From Pectobacterium aquaticum (GTDB lineage Bacteria > Pseudomonadota > Gammaproteobacteria > Enterobacterales > Enterobacteriaceae), in NCBI RefSeq assembly GCF_003382565.3, contig NZ_CP086253.1:3596001-3660000 (forward strand): DNA of 64,000 bases. Direction: 5' to 3'. The position numbers and the translations under genes were made by a program. Positions 17,173 to 26,258 of this stretch are shown one piece after another (the stretch's first letter is position 1; each line of letters opens with the position of its first letter). Below the pieces are notes generated by a model that saw only the letters and a list, made by a program, of their open reading frames with translations, was not told the origin of the DNA and ran no database searches.

Positions 17173-18279
17173 TCAGCCCTCGCAAACAGAATCTAACTGT
17201 GCCAATAACATCAGCATGACCAGTGCCTGCCCGTAAGGCACGGCAACATTGGGAATATCGCGATAGAACTGTAAATCATGTCCCATCGCCGTGCCGTCCG
17301 AGACACCCTGCACCACGCCCTGTGCATCAATCTGCGCCACCACGGCGGCATAGCCTTTTTCCAGTACGTCCTGCGGGAAATCGTGCAGCATGCCCAATCG
17401 ACGCGCCGTCAGAATTCCGGCGATAAATCCGGCGCTGGCGGAGGTCTCCAGCGGTGAATCCGGGTCATCCAGCAGCGTGTGCCACAGGCCGGACTCGTGC
17501 TGGCAGCGCGCCAGCGTGGTCGTTTGCTGCTCCAGAATCGCTTCCAGCGTGCGCAGTACTGGCGCGGACAGCTCATCTTCCGCCAGCACCCGCATTTCCG
17601 GCAGCACCAGCGTGATCCAGGCATTCCCGCGTCCCCAGAACGCATTGGCATAGTGATGGCGGCCGACGAACGTCCAGCCGTGATACCACAGCCCGCTACG
17701 CACATCGGCCAGATAGCGCGCGTGCGTGACGAGCTGGTATTCCGCCTCTTCGATCAGATCGCGGCGGGAGAGTAATTTCCCCGCGACCACCAGAAACAGA
17801 CCCGCCATAAACAGCGTGTCGTCCCACAGCTGTCCGGTATTCGGCCGCTCTTTCACCGTGTGCTGGAAGCCGCCGTCCTCGGTTTTCGGCAGCGAGTGCA
17901 ACAGCCAGTCCGCCCAGTCGCTCACCGTTTCACGCCACTGCGCGGGGGCATCCGGTTTGTCCTGACACAGCAACGCCAGCACCAGCATCGGTGCCGTCGA
18001 GTTGATCTGACGCGGCGGCAGCCCAGCATCCAGCTTTTGCTGATACCAGTTCGCCAGCGTCGTCAGCATGGTGTCGTCCTGCGTCAGATGCGCCAGCTTC
18101 CAGAAACCGTACAGCCCGACGCCGACTTCCCAATCCCATTCTTCGAATTGAATCGTCAGTCCAGCGTCCGGCGTGTCGTCCTGCATCACGCTGTCGATTG
18201 CTTTCAGGCGGCAAAATGCCCGCGCCACCTGCGCCAGCAGCGCTTCGGTTTGTTGTCGGTTAAGTGAACCTGTCTGCAT
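17173..18279 (-). CDS. GH105 unsaturated glucuronyl/rhamnogalacturonyl hydrolase
   Basis: 368 residues with the (alpha/alpha)6-barrel signature of GH105/GH88. The conserved stretches EEWDWEVGVGLYGFWKLAH, QLWDDTLFMAGLFLVV (catalytic Asp pair), GLWYHGWTFVGRHHYANAFW and WGRGNAWITLVLPEM align with YteR-like enzymes. They hydrate the 4,5-double bond of lyase-generated uronides and release the next sugar. No signal peptide, so it acts in the cytoplasm on imported unsaturated disaccharides. Its ATG (18279) precedes the stop of the 820-aa gene by a few bases, implying translational coupling. Which uronide is used cannot be read from sequence. Confidence 0.88.
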   Translation of the reverse strand: MQTGSLNRQQTEALLAQVARAFCRLKAIDSVMQDDTPDAGLTIQFEEWDWEVGVGLYGFWKLAHLTQDDTMLTTLANWYQQKLDAGLPPRQINSTAPMLVLALLCQDKPDAPAQWRETVSDWADWLLHSLPKTEDGGFQHTVKERPNTGQLWDDTLFMAGLFLVVAGKLLSRRDLIEEAEYQLVTHARYLADVRSGLWYHGWTFVGRHHYANAFWGRGNAWITLVLPEMRVLAEDELSAPVLRTLEAILEQQTTTLARCQHESGLWHTLLDDPDSPLETSASAGFIAGILTARRLGMLHDFPQDVLEKGYAAVVAQIDAQGVVQGVSDGTAMGHDLQFYRDIPNVAVPYGQALVMLMLLAQLDSVCEG

Positions 18280-18280
18280 G

Positions 18281-20743
18281 TCATGGGTTTCCTGTGTTGA
18301 ACTGCGGGACGACCGGGACATCGTCGGGGAAAAGAAAAGGCTGCTGCGCCACGCTGAATCCTGCCGCGTGGCTAAAGGCCAGTTCGCCGTAATCGGGATC
18401 GTCGATACGCACGCCGTCGCTGTCCTGTATCAGCGAACGCCCTCGGAAGCGGTCAGCGAATACGGCGAATCCTTGTGCGCCGTCGCCACTGTCCACGGCA
18501 ACGAACCACATGTTCTGTTCGCCATACGCGCGCAGTTCGCCTTCCGCCTGCTGGCCTGCGGTCGCAAACGGCTGTAATCCGGCGGGATTATGAAACGCGG
18601 CATAGCCGTTGCCGCCGCGTACAAAGCACCAGACGCCTTCAACGATGACGTCATCCAGCGCGGTTTGTGGCAGATAGAGATGTGTCCAGGGGCGGATATC
18701 CTGTTGCAGATCGAACACCATCAGCGCGCGATTGCGGTACTGCATCAGGTGCGGCAAGCGTCCGTTTCCTGCCCAATAAGAAGGACGGTGCACGCCGTCG
18801 GGGCGATCTTCGCCGGGGTGGTTCACCCACAGACGGGCGGCATAGTGCGTGCCCAGCCGCACATCCAGCAGATGCTGCTGGTGCCCATGCTCGCCGGGGT
18901 GATGATCGAAAACGGAAGAAAAGGCCACGTCGCGCTGCTTCCAGGCGATGATGCGGGCGCTGCGGTTCAGCCCCTGCACCCAGCGCGCTTCTGCACCGTG
19001 CGGCAGTGACCAGTGTGCAATCTGATCCGTCGTTTCCGGCGGCTGATAGTCGCTCAGGCACAGCAGCGGCAGCGCGGCACAGTGCGGAATCAGCCAGCCT
19101 TCTCCCCACATCAGCGCACACAGGCCGGACAGCTCGGTCAACATGCCGGAGCGCAGTTCTTTATCGTAGGCGCGTCCCATGGTGCCAACTGCGACGCCGT
19201 TCTGATGCACCCACGCCGTCATCAGCATGATGCGGTCAATCACCACGCGGGATTTCTCGCGCAGATCGGCATCCTGCGCCAGTTCGTACAGCGCCACCAG
19301 CCCAATCAGGTCGATGGGGTAATAAGCTGCCGAATTCCACTCCACCAGCCCGTGCTCCAGAATGGAATCAAACCAGCGCGTCAGGCGCTCGTGAGCAATC
19401 GCCTTTTGCTCCAGACCGCGACGGCCGCTGCATGGGAAGGTGTCATCCGGGAAGTTTTGTCCGGCCAGATATTGTGCGACGTGGAAGCACAGGCAGTGGT
19501 TTTCGCTCCAGAACCACATGGTGTCGTTGCCCGGCTCATCAATCCAGTAGCGGAAGCCGACAATGGCGCTGCGCACGCGCCGCCAGTCCTGCGGCGGCAA
19601 CTGCTGTCCCTGATAGCGCTGCCACAGCCAAATCAGCGGCACTAGTTGGAAATCGGCACAGTCTTCACGACGGCTGATTTTCTGCAATGCGCTGTTGAGA
19701 ATCGGCGCAGCGGCATCGCTGCCCTCGCCCGTCGCGACAATCGCCAGCAGCCGTCCGAGGCGTTCAAAACCGTGCAGCGCGGTATGACGCAGTACCGCTT
19801 CACGCCGCGCGGCCAGAGTCGGTAACGCGGGCATCGTTTGCGATGGCAAGCGCCCGAAACTGAGCGTACGCGTCAGCGTAATGCCGTTGCAGGTCGCGGC
19901 ACAGACCAGATCGTAATAGCCCACCAGAACCGCAGGCAGATCCACCTGCCAGCCGAGATTGCCAGCAGGCAGCGTTTGTTTTTGCTGCCATGCGGGGACG
20001 GATTCGTTGACGTTGCCAACCAATCGATGTGCCATCGTCACCGTTTCCAACAGTGGTTGTGAGCTATTCAGCACCAGCACGGGCGGTTGGATCAGGTTAT
20101 TCTCCAGCGTCAGCCCGTTCACCCAGCTATCCAGCGCGGTCAGTTGTGCGCTGAGCACCGCGTCTTCATCAAGCTGCCAGAAGAGCGTATCTTCCCCCTG
20201 ATAGCACAGGCTAAACAGGTAGTCGGTATCGCGCTCGCACAGCTCTTCGCTGTGCACCACCAGCGTGTTCAGCCCCGCTCTCAACGGCAGCGAGATGGCA
20301 CAGGTTTGCTCGGTGTTGCGGGTAAACGGCGTAAAGCGGGTAACCTGTTCGCCGTTCAGCCACAGCGTGACGCCGCCGCAGGTGCTGAGCGTAAACGGTG
20401 CTGGCTGCGCGCGGTCACTGTGGATCGTGCAGCGAGCAAAGCGCTGAACGTGAACCGGACACGGCCAGAAATCGCTGAAATTCACGCAGCGGCTTTCATC
20501 GCCACCGCTCCACATCAGCGGGAAATGAAGATCTTCGGGTAACGTCACTTCGCGCTTTGCCTCTTCCTGCAAAAAGCGCACGCGGCAGGGTAAAACACCG
20601 ACATCGACAAAGCCGTTAATAAAGCGGTAATTCACCTTATCCGGCAGCGTATCCGGCTCGGCAAAATAACGTTTTTCCGTCAACTCGGTGATGAGAAACC
20701 GATTAATGACGCCGTTCTTCTTTAATTTCCAACCGATATTCAT
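18281..20743 (-). CDS. 820-aa predicted toroid/beta-sandwich protein of a uronide locus
   Basis: First gene of the leftward operon. No signal peptide. Residues 1 to about 300 look beta-rich. The middle carries a helical region with the motif NDTMWFWSENHCLCFHVAQY (then LAGQNFPD), WNSAAYYPIDLIGLVALYEL and GTMGRAYDKELRSGM, suggesting an (alpha/alpha) toroid. The C-terminal third is again beta-rich, as in heparinase II/III-like and PL8/GH-like enzymes. I do not recognise a characterised family member. Context (GH105 downstream, sugar ABC importer) makes it a candidate cytoplasmic lyase or glycosidase that acts before or with the GH105 enzyme. An AGGA ribosome site precedes the ATG. Confidence 0.6.
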   Translation of the reverse strand: MNIGWKLKKNGVINRFLITELTEKRYFAEPDTLPDKVNYRFINGFVDVGVLPCRVRFLQEEAKREVTLPEDLHFPLMWSGGDESRCVNFSDFWPCPVHVQRFARCTIHSDRAQPAPFTLSTCGGVTLWLNGEQVTRFTPFTRNTEQTCAISLPLRAGLNTLVVHSEELCERDTDYLFSLCYQGEDTLFWQLDEDAVLSAQLTALDSWVNGLTLENNLIQPPVLVLNSSQPLLETVTMAHRLVGNVNESVPAWQQKQTLPAGNLGWQVDLPAVLVGYYDLVCAATCNGITLTRTLSFGRLPSQTMPALPTLAARREAVLRHTALHGFERLGRLLAIVATGEGSDAAAPILNSALQKISRREDCADFQLVPLIWLWQRYQGQQLPPQDWRRVRSAIVGFRYWIDEPGNDTMWFWSENHCLCFHVAQYLAGQNFPDDTFPCSGRRGLEQKAIAHERLTRWFDSILEHGLVEWNSAAYYPIDLIGLVALYELAQDADLREKSRVVIDRIMLMTAWVHQNGVAVGTMGRAYDKELRSGMLTELSGLCALMWGEGWLIPHCAALPLLCLSDYQPPETTDQIAHWSLPHGAEARWVQGLNRSARIIAWKQRDVAFSSVFDHHPGEHGHQQHLLDVRLGTHYAARLWVNHPGEDRPDGVHRPSYWAGNGRLPHLMQYRNRALMVFDLQQDIRPWTHLYLPQTALDDVIVEGVWCFVRGGNGYAAFHNPAGLQPFATAGQQAEGELRAYGEQNMWFVAVDSGDGAQGFAVFADRFRGRSLIQDSDGVRIDDPDYGELAFSHAAGFSVAQQPFLFPDDVPVVPQFNTGNP

Positions 20744-20877
20744 ACGGAATCCTGTTTACGGCGTTGAAAAATAAAATAACGAAAATGTATGGCGTAACTT
20801 ATTTGCACTTTCGCTGTGCACACTCTGCCAATATTTAGGGCAGCGGGTCATTCCCTGCACTGTGACATCGCAATTAG

Positions 20878-20893
20878 AATGCAAATTTGCATT
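20878..20893. promoter_or_regulatory. 16-bp palindrome, candidate operator 1
   Basis: AATGCAAATTTGCATT is a perfect palindrome in the 453-bp divergent promoter region (20744-21196). An identical copy lies at 21074. Candidate sites for the LacI-type regulator at 12959. Confidence 0.6.
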
Positions 20894-20958
20894 AAGTTGT
20901 CATTTGCATTCATTTATTGACATTTCGCATTAATAAATAAGATTATCGCGTTTAGATA

Positions 20959-20974
20959 CGTGATTAATATCACA
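20959..20974. promoter_or_regulatory. Candidate CRP site
   Basis: CGTGATTAATATCACA fits TGTGA-N6-TCACA with one mismatch. It lies between the two operator-like palindromes, fitting catabolite control of both divergent arms. Confidence 0.65.
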
Positions 20975-21073
20975 AAAATGCTTTATTTAAATCAATATTT
21001 AAAATATCTTTAACCTGCTTCACATAAATCAATCAGGGTTCTGTCCATGATTGCATGATGAAAATGACAGATG

Positions 21074-21089
21074 AATGCAAATTTGCATT
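21074..21089. promoter_or_regulatory. 16-bp palindrome, candidate operator 2
   Basis: A second exact AATGCAAATTTGCATT, 196 bp from the first centre to centre and about 110 bp before the binding-protein start. Two identical sites at this distance would allow repression by looping. Confidence 0.6.
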
Positions 21090-21196
21090 AATAAGAAAAC
21101 GGAATAACTCACAGAAATAAAATAAACTCTGCCGCCAACGCCAGGGTATTTACGTCATTAATCAAACATAAGATGTGCTCACCAACGGAGAGGTTT

Positions 21197-22504
21197 ATGA
21201 TGCGTTCCAACACCGCGTTATTTTTTTCCGCCCTTGCACTGGGGTTATTCAGCAACAGCGCGTTAGCCGCTAAAACGCAAATAACATTTTTATATAGTGA
21301 CGACGATCCCGAATTAGTGCATTTCATGGAGCAGAAAGTAAAATCTTTCTCTCAGAGTAATGAGCGCATCGATGTGAATTTTGTCAGCACCGGCTATAAC
21401 GCGCTGCAAACACAGTTACCGATGCAGTTGGCGGCGGGCTTAGGCCCGGATATTGCCAAAACCACGCAAATGGGGCTGCTCGGCTATACACTAGATTTGC
21501 GCCCCTATCTGAAAGATCCCGCCGCCTTTGAGAAACGCTACAGCGCGGGTATCGAAAAGATCATGCGCGTGAAAGGCGTGCATAAAGCGGATGCGCTGCC
21601 GGGCTTTGTCGCCTCCTGGACTGCCGACCTGCCATTTATTAACGTGACGCTGTTTGAGCAGGCAGGCGTACCTCTGCCGCAGCCGGGCTACACGATTGAT
21701 GATTTGATGAAAGCCTCGAAACTGGTCGCGGAAAAAATCGGCGTGCATATTCCCTTCACCATCGACCGCAGCGGTTTCCGCTTCTCCGGCCCAGCCTATT
21801 CTTACGGTGCGCGTTACGATAAAGACGGGCTGATCAACTTCCCAGATGCGGCTGCGCAGCAGTGGATTAAAGATCTGAAACACTGGTCGGACGAAGGCGT
21901 GTTCCCGCGTGAAATGTGGGGTGCCGCGGGCGGCGGTCAGTACAAGAGCATGGCGGACGATTTCGTGAACGGCAACATCGTGACCTACTTTTCCGGCAAC
22001 TGGCTGTTGAACCAGTTCAGTAAGCAGATTGGCGACGGTTTTGACTGGAAAGTGCTGCCCGCGCCTTGCAAAGAGAAGTGTATTTCGATGGGCGGCGCGA
22101 CCTTCATCATGCCGTTCACCACCACCAAACACCCGCAGGAAGTCGCCGAATTCATGGAATGGCTGGGCAGCGAACCGCTGCAACGTGAGATCGCCGAGCG
22201 CTTCAATATCATCGTCGGTGCGGATATTGCCGATCTGCACTACCAGACCAAAGATAAGCACGTGATCGACGGCCTGAACACCGCGCGTGAAGAGATCAAA
22301 AAGATCCCGTCTTACGTCTTTGATTGGGAACGCATGGAAAGTCTGGGCGCGAGCGAACTGTACCCTATCATCCTGACGCGCTTTACCCAATATCTGAACG
22401 ATCAGGTGTCGTTTGATGAGTATCTGCGCCTGACGTCAAACGATGTGAAGCGCCTCAACGAAACGATCGCGACGAATCAACAACAGCGGAAAAACGCACC
22501 GTGA
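21197..22504 (+). CDS. Sugar ABC transporter substrate-binding protein
   Basis: 435 residues from ATG 21197 (GGAGAGG upstream). Sec signal peptide MMRSNTALFFSALALGLFSN with cleavage near SALA|AK. Mature part is a cluster-B/D extracellular solute-binding domain (FLYSDDDPELVHFMEQKV; LAAGLGPDIAKTTQMGLLGY). It should deliver the oligosaccharide in the periplasm to the permeases encoded leftward at 13996-16055. The stop overlaps the next gene's GTG start (GTGA), so the rightward genes form one operon. Confidence 0.9.
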   Translation: MMRSNTALFFSALALGLFSNSALAAKTQITFLYSDDDPELVHFMEQKVKSFSQSNERIDVNFVSTGYNALQTQLPMQLAAGLGPDIAKTTQMGLLGYTLDLRPYLKDPAAFEKRYSAGIEKIMRVKGVHKADALPGFVASWTADLPFINVTLFEQAGVPLPQPGYTIDDLMKASKLVAEKIGVHIPFTIDRSGFRFSGPAYSYGARYDKDGLINFPDAAAQQWIKDLKHWSDEGVFPREMWGAAGGGQYKSMADDFVNGNIVTYFSGNWLLNQFSKQIGDGFDWKVLPAPCKEKCISMGGATFIMPFTTTKHPQEVAEFMEWLGSEPLQREIAERFNIIVGADIADLHYQTKDKHVIDGLNTAREEIKKIPSYVFDWERMESLGASELYPIILTRFTQYLNDQVSFDEYLRLTSNDVKRLNETIATNQQQRKNAP

Positions 22505-23052
22505 AAGGGCAACTGAGGGAGATCGGCATCGATGGCGATCGCCCCTTTGATCGCGCAAAAGAGAGCACATTGTGCGAACAGCGCTGGCCGGGGCAAAGCC
22601 GCTATCTGTTGGTCACCGGCGGCTTCACTCGCCTGCTACACTGGCATAACGGCCTCCTGACCTGTCGCGGCGGCGATAGCTTTCCCATCGGCAATCCGGC
22701 CAGCCTGTCTCGGCTGGGGCTGTGGGCGGTGCAGGAGATGCTTCAGGCCGTTGAGGGCATCACGCCGCTTACACCGCTCAGTGAAGCGCTGTTCCTGCAC
22801 TTCGATAAGCATATCGATCGGGTTATCGACTGGTCAAAACAGGCGCAGGCCGCAGACTACAGTACGCTCGGGCACGTTGTGCTGGCGCATCCGCAGGATG
22901 TACTGGCGATGCAACTTCTGACCCGCTGCGCGGGTGAACTGGCTCTGCTGCTCAGCAGCCTGCCGGATTCACAGACTGAATCCGTCAGCCTCAGCGGCGA
23001 TCTGGCGATTGCCTGTCTTCCCTATCTGGATTCTGGAGCACGCGCATCATGA
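22501..23052 (+). CDS. Truncated BadF/BadG-type ATPase paralog lacking the N-terminal ATP site
   Basis: 183 residues, GTG start overlapping the previous stop. The stretch GGDSFPIGNPASLSRLGLWA aligns with GHEFPISDQGSGARLGLAA of the next gene, and the rest follows the C-terminal half of that kinase. The N-terminal phosphate-1 loop (GVDGGGT in the neighbour) is missing. The acidic and glycine residues of the remaining phosphate loop are altered: GSGARLG became ASLSRLG. It is therefore probably not an active kinase on its own, and may form a heterodimer with or regulate the neighbour. Overlaps at both ends suggest it is translated. Confidence 0.6.
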   Translation: MKGQLREIGIDGDRPFDRAKESTLCEQRWPGQSRYLLVTGGFTRLLHWHNGLLTCRGGDSFPIGNPASLSRLGLWAVQEMLQAVEGITPLTPLSEALFLHFDKHIDRVIDWSKQAQAADYSTLGHVVLAHPQDVLAMQLLTRCAGELALLLSSLPDSQTESVSLSGDLAIACLPYLDSGARAS

Positions 23053-23954
23053 CAACATGGCTGTATGCCGGTGTGGATGGCGGCGGCACAGGCTGTCGGG
23101 CACGGATTTATCAGGACGACGGTACGCCGCTCGGTCAGGGACACGGCGGTCGTGCCAATCTGCTGCTCGGCGTGGAAAGTGTGCGCCAGTCAGTGGACGA
23201 CGCTATCGCGCAGGCGTTGAAGCACAGCGGGCTGTCGCCGGATGACGTATCCCGGCTGAAAGTCGGGCTGGCACTCGCCAGCGCAGAATATCGCGCCGCC
23301 TACGAGGCGTTTCTGGCGTTGCCGCATCCTTACGCGACGCAGGTGCTCAATACCGATGCACTGGGTGCCTGTCTGGCCGTCAATCAAGGGAAAGACGCAG
23401 GCGTGGTCATTGCCGGCACTGGTTCTTGCGGGCTAGCGTGGCAAAACAGGACGATTACCGCCTACGGCGGCCATGAATTCCCGATTTCCGATCAGGGTAG
23501 CGGCGCACGGCTTGGGCTAGCGGCGCTGCAACATACCTATAATGTGCTGCAAGGCTGGTGCGCGCCGTCGGTGCTCAGTCAGCACATCGACGATTTCTTT
23601 TCTGCCAGCACAGCGCCCACGAACACGCTCTACGCGCTACAGACATTTAGCCAGAAGGCGAAACCGGGCGACTATGCACAGTTCGCCCGCTACGTATTTG
23701 ACTGCGCTAAGCAGGACGATGCCGTTTCTCACGCGCTGCTGGCGCAGACAGCCAGCGAAATCGGCCTGCTGTTGGCCGCCGTGGCACGCCATACGCCTCC
23801 CCGCCTGTCGCTCATGGGCAGCATCGGCTTACATATTCGTCCGTGGCTACCGGACGAGTGGCAATCCCAACTCGCGGCTCCGATGGGCGATGCACTCGAC
23901 GGCGCACGATTGATTGCCTGTCATGATTATGCGTTATACAGCCATCCGTTATAA
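23049..23954 (+). CDS. BadF/BadG/BcrA/BcrD-family sugar kinase (GlcNAc-kinase-like)
   Basis: 301 residues of the ASKHA superfamily. Phosphate-1 loop YAGVDGGGTGCRARIYQDDG, the middle VVIAGTGSCGLAWQ motif and GHEFPISDQGSGARLGLAAL match BadF-type ATPases, which in sugar loci are hexosamine kinases. Its ATG overlaps the stop of the truncated paralog (ATGA). It likely phosphorylates a sugar released by the GH105 system. The exact sugar is not inferable. Confidence 0.8.
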   Translation: MTTWLYAGVDGGGTGCRARIYQDDGTPLGQGHGGRANLLLGVESVRQSVDDAIAQALKHSGLSPDDVSRLKVGLALASAEYRAAYEAFLALPHPYATQVLNTDALGACLAVNQGKDAGVVIAGTGSCGLAWQNRTITAYGGHEFPISDQGSGARLGLAALQHTYNVLQGWCAPSVLSQHIDDFFSASTAPTNTLYALQTFSQKAKPGDYAQFARYVFDCAKQDDAVSHALLAQTASEIGLLLAAVARHTPPRLSLMGSIGLHIRPWLPDEWQSQLAAPMGDALDGARLIACHDYALYSHPL

Positions 23955-23979
23955 AAAATAAATAATGCCGGAGACATCA

Positions 23980-25803
23980 ATGACATCACTCACTCGCAGA
24001 ACCTTCGTCAAGCTCGGTGCAGGCAGCGCCATTACGCTGGCTGGCGGCTTTTTCCACGCTAACGGCGAATCGGCAGCCCCCGCAGGACCGCTGCGCATTG
24101 CTATTATTTCGGATGTCCACGTCCACAACATCTACGGTAACTACGATTTTGACGGCCTGCCTGATGCGCAGACGGGAAAGACGCTGACCATTCGTACACT
24201 GAAAGATTCGGTGAATTCGACCCGCATCTTCAATGAACCCTACTTTGCGCTGCTGGCCGCGCTGGACGAACTGGCAAAACAGCAGGTGAAATACGTGGTG
24301 CTGTCTGGCGATTATTCTGATGATGGACAACAGCCCACCGTTGAAGGGATTGCCGCCATCCTGACGCAGTATGAACAGCGCCACGGGATGCGCTTCTTTG
24401 CCACGCCAGGCAACCACGATGTTAATCGCCCGCAGGGGGATGATTCCTCGGAGAGAATGCTCAATGCCGACGGCAGCAGCACCATGCTGAGCAGTAAATC
24501 CGACGTCAAACTCGGTGATGCAAAATCGCTGGTTGTCACCGCCACGATGCAGGCGCTCGGCTATGAGCGCGGCCTGCCGCTGATGAAACCGTTTGGTTTC
24601 TTTAAACGCGACGACTTCCTGCACTGGGAAACCCCATTTGGCGACAGCGACGAACTCACTAAACGCCAGTATCTCGCCCGCTCGCCAGACGGCAGTAAGC
24701 AGTGGAATATCGTGGACGCCTCCTATCTGGTGGAGCCGGAAGCGGGACTGTGGCTACTTTCCATCGATGCCAACGTATATCAGGTCAAAGATGGCCCAGA
24801 GAAACGCGAAGAGATTAAAGGCTACTCCACCAGTAACGACACGGGCTGGAACGCCTTGTTGACGGAAAAGCCGTTCATGCTGCCGTGGGTGAAATCGGTC
24901 GTGCAACGGGCAAAAGCGCAGAACAAGAAGCTGCTGGTGTTCTCGCACTATCCGCTGGTCGATTTCCTCGACGGTACGGTAGAAGACGAAAAACAGCTCT
25001 TTGGCAGCAACAGCTTCATTAAACGCACACCGCGGCCGGAGGTTGCCGAACAGGCGCTGGCAGCCGGAATCCGTCTACACTTCAGCGGCCACCTGCACGT
25101 TAACGACACCGGCGTGTATCGCGGTTCACAGGGGACGCTGGTAAATGTTGCCGTGCCATCGCTCGCTGCCTATCCGCCCGCCATGAAGCTGGCGACGCTG
25201 CACAGCGATCGGGTGGACATTGATACGTTGGTGCTGCGCAACGTGCCACAGTTCAACCATCTGTTCCCGTTTTATCAGAAAGAGTTGGATCGCACTGGTG
25301 AACCGCTGGGCGACATCCTGAAAAGCCGCGATTATTACGACTTCCTGCACCATCATCTGGCACTGCTGGTACGCCAGCGTTTTCTGGTGAAAGACTGGCC
25401 GGAAGATTTGTCACCCCTCATCACTACGCTGAACTGCGCCGATCTGCTGTGGATCGCACAACAGCAGGAACCGCTCAGCGCCAAAACGCTGCCCGACGCC
25501 GCCGAGCGCAAACCCACTGCGGTTGCAGGCACCGAAGCGTTACAGGATATTTCGCTGCTCACGCTGGTGACCGACTGGTATTGCCTGCGCAACGGCAGCG
25601 ATCTCGCCTGGCAGGATATCCCGGCTGCGCGGGTGAAACAGTACCGCGCACTGCTGGCGGCCTACACGCCAACGACCACGCTACCGCCGGACAGCCTGCA
25701 ATACCGCTTCGGCCTGATGCTGAAAATCCTAGCCGGTTACATCAACGATGAGCCTGCTACTCGCTTTGTGGTTGATATGCAGGGGAATTTTTTAACAGTA
25801 TAA
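23980..25803 (+). CDS. Tat-exported calcineurin-like metallophosphoesterase
   Basis: 607 residues from ATG 23980 (GGAGACATCA upstream; an ATG at 23965 is also in frame). Twin-arginine signal MTSLTRRTFVKLGAGSAITL. Metal-site motifs in order: ISDVHVHN, LSGDYSDDG, GNHDVNRP, VFSHYPLVDF and FSGHLHVNDTG. It is a folded, periplasmic binuclear metallophosphatase. It ends the rightward operon of the uronide locus, an unusual partner; it may free phosphate from a substrate before uptake. Family is sure; substrate is unknown. Confidence 0.85.
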   Translation: MTSLTRRTFVKLGAGSAITLAGGFFHANGESAAPAGPLRIAIISDVHVHNIYGNYDFDGLPDAQTGKTLTIRTLKDSVNSTRIFNEPYFALLAALDELAKQQVKYVVLSGDYSDDGQQPTVEGIAAILTQYEQRHGMRFFATPGNHDVNRPQGDDSSERMLNADGSSTMLSSKSDVKLGDAKSLVVTATMQALGYERGLPLMKPFGFFKRDDFLHWETPFGDSDELTKRQYLARSPDGSKQWNIVDASYLVEPEAGLWLLSIDANVYQVKDGPEKREEIKGYSTSNDTGWNALLTEKPFMLPWVKSVVQRAKAQNKKLLVFSHYPLVDFLDGTVEDEKQLFGSNSFIKRTPRPEVAEQALAAGIRLHFSGHLHVNDTGVYRGSQGTLVNVAVPSLAAYPPAMKLATLHSDRVDIDTLVLRNVPQFNHLFPFYQKELDRTGEPLGDILKSRDYYDFLHHHLALLVRQRFLVKDWPEDLSPLITTLNCADLLWIAQQQEPLSAKTLPDAAERKPTAVAGTEALQDISLLTLVTDWYCLRNGSDLAWQDIPAARVKQYRALLAAYTPTTTLPPDSLQYRFGLMLKILAGYINDEPATRFVVDMQGNFLTV

Positions 25804-25931
25804 GATTTTCTCTTTCGGGGGAGGCTTCGTACGCCACGCTGAAGATAAAAACTGAGCCAACTCATATTGCTCACGGGTCTTCTCTTCACGGCGTAAAAAA
25901 TTATGCTGAGGTGAACATGAACGCCGAGTGA

Positions 25932-26103
25932 GCGGCATGGATGCCGCGAAAGCCAGTGCCGCGTCGGGAACGCGTCACTGGCGGCTCGAAAAGCGGGCAT
26001 GGGCACCGAAGGCACCGCGTTAGCGGCATAATTTCCGCCAAAAGCCGGGGTTCATAGGGGGCTGGCGTAGCCCCCTATGTCGGGCGCGTGCTACGACGTA
26101 GCA
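25932..26103. repeat. Cluster of four strong hairpins
   Basis: In a gene-free stretch (25804-26258): GCGGCATGGATGCCGC at 25932-25947; a GCCAGTG.../...CACTGGC stem at 25952-25982; CATAGGGGGCT/AGCCCCCTATG, an 11-bp perfect stem with a 5-nt loop, at 26053-26079; and TGCTACGACGTAGCA at 26089-26103. GC-rich compared with the flanking promoter. It may be a dispersed intergenic repeat or a structured RNA. I see no protein-coding sense in it. Confidence 0.6.
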
Positions 26104-26229
26104 TGAAGATAACAGTGTTCGACGCGCACGAAATAGTGCCCCCCTGCCTCATCAATCACACCCCTCCCCCTAATCAGCTTACATAATTTTTTACCTATTC
26201 CCTCTGTCGTCATCACCAAAAAATGATAC

Positions 26230-26242
26230 GTTATAATATAAC
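26230..26242. promoter_or_regulatory. Zur box upstream of the zinc ABC operon
   Basis: GTTATAATATAAC is the exact core palindrome of the enterobacterial Zur operator (consensus core GTTATAnTATAAC), 16 bp before the small ORF. It predicts zinc repression of the operon 26259-28846. Confidence 0.85.
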
Positions 26243-26258
26243 AATTAATCTTTTATCG

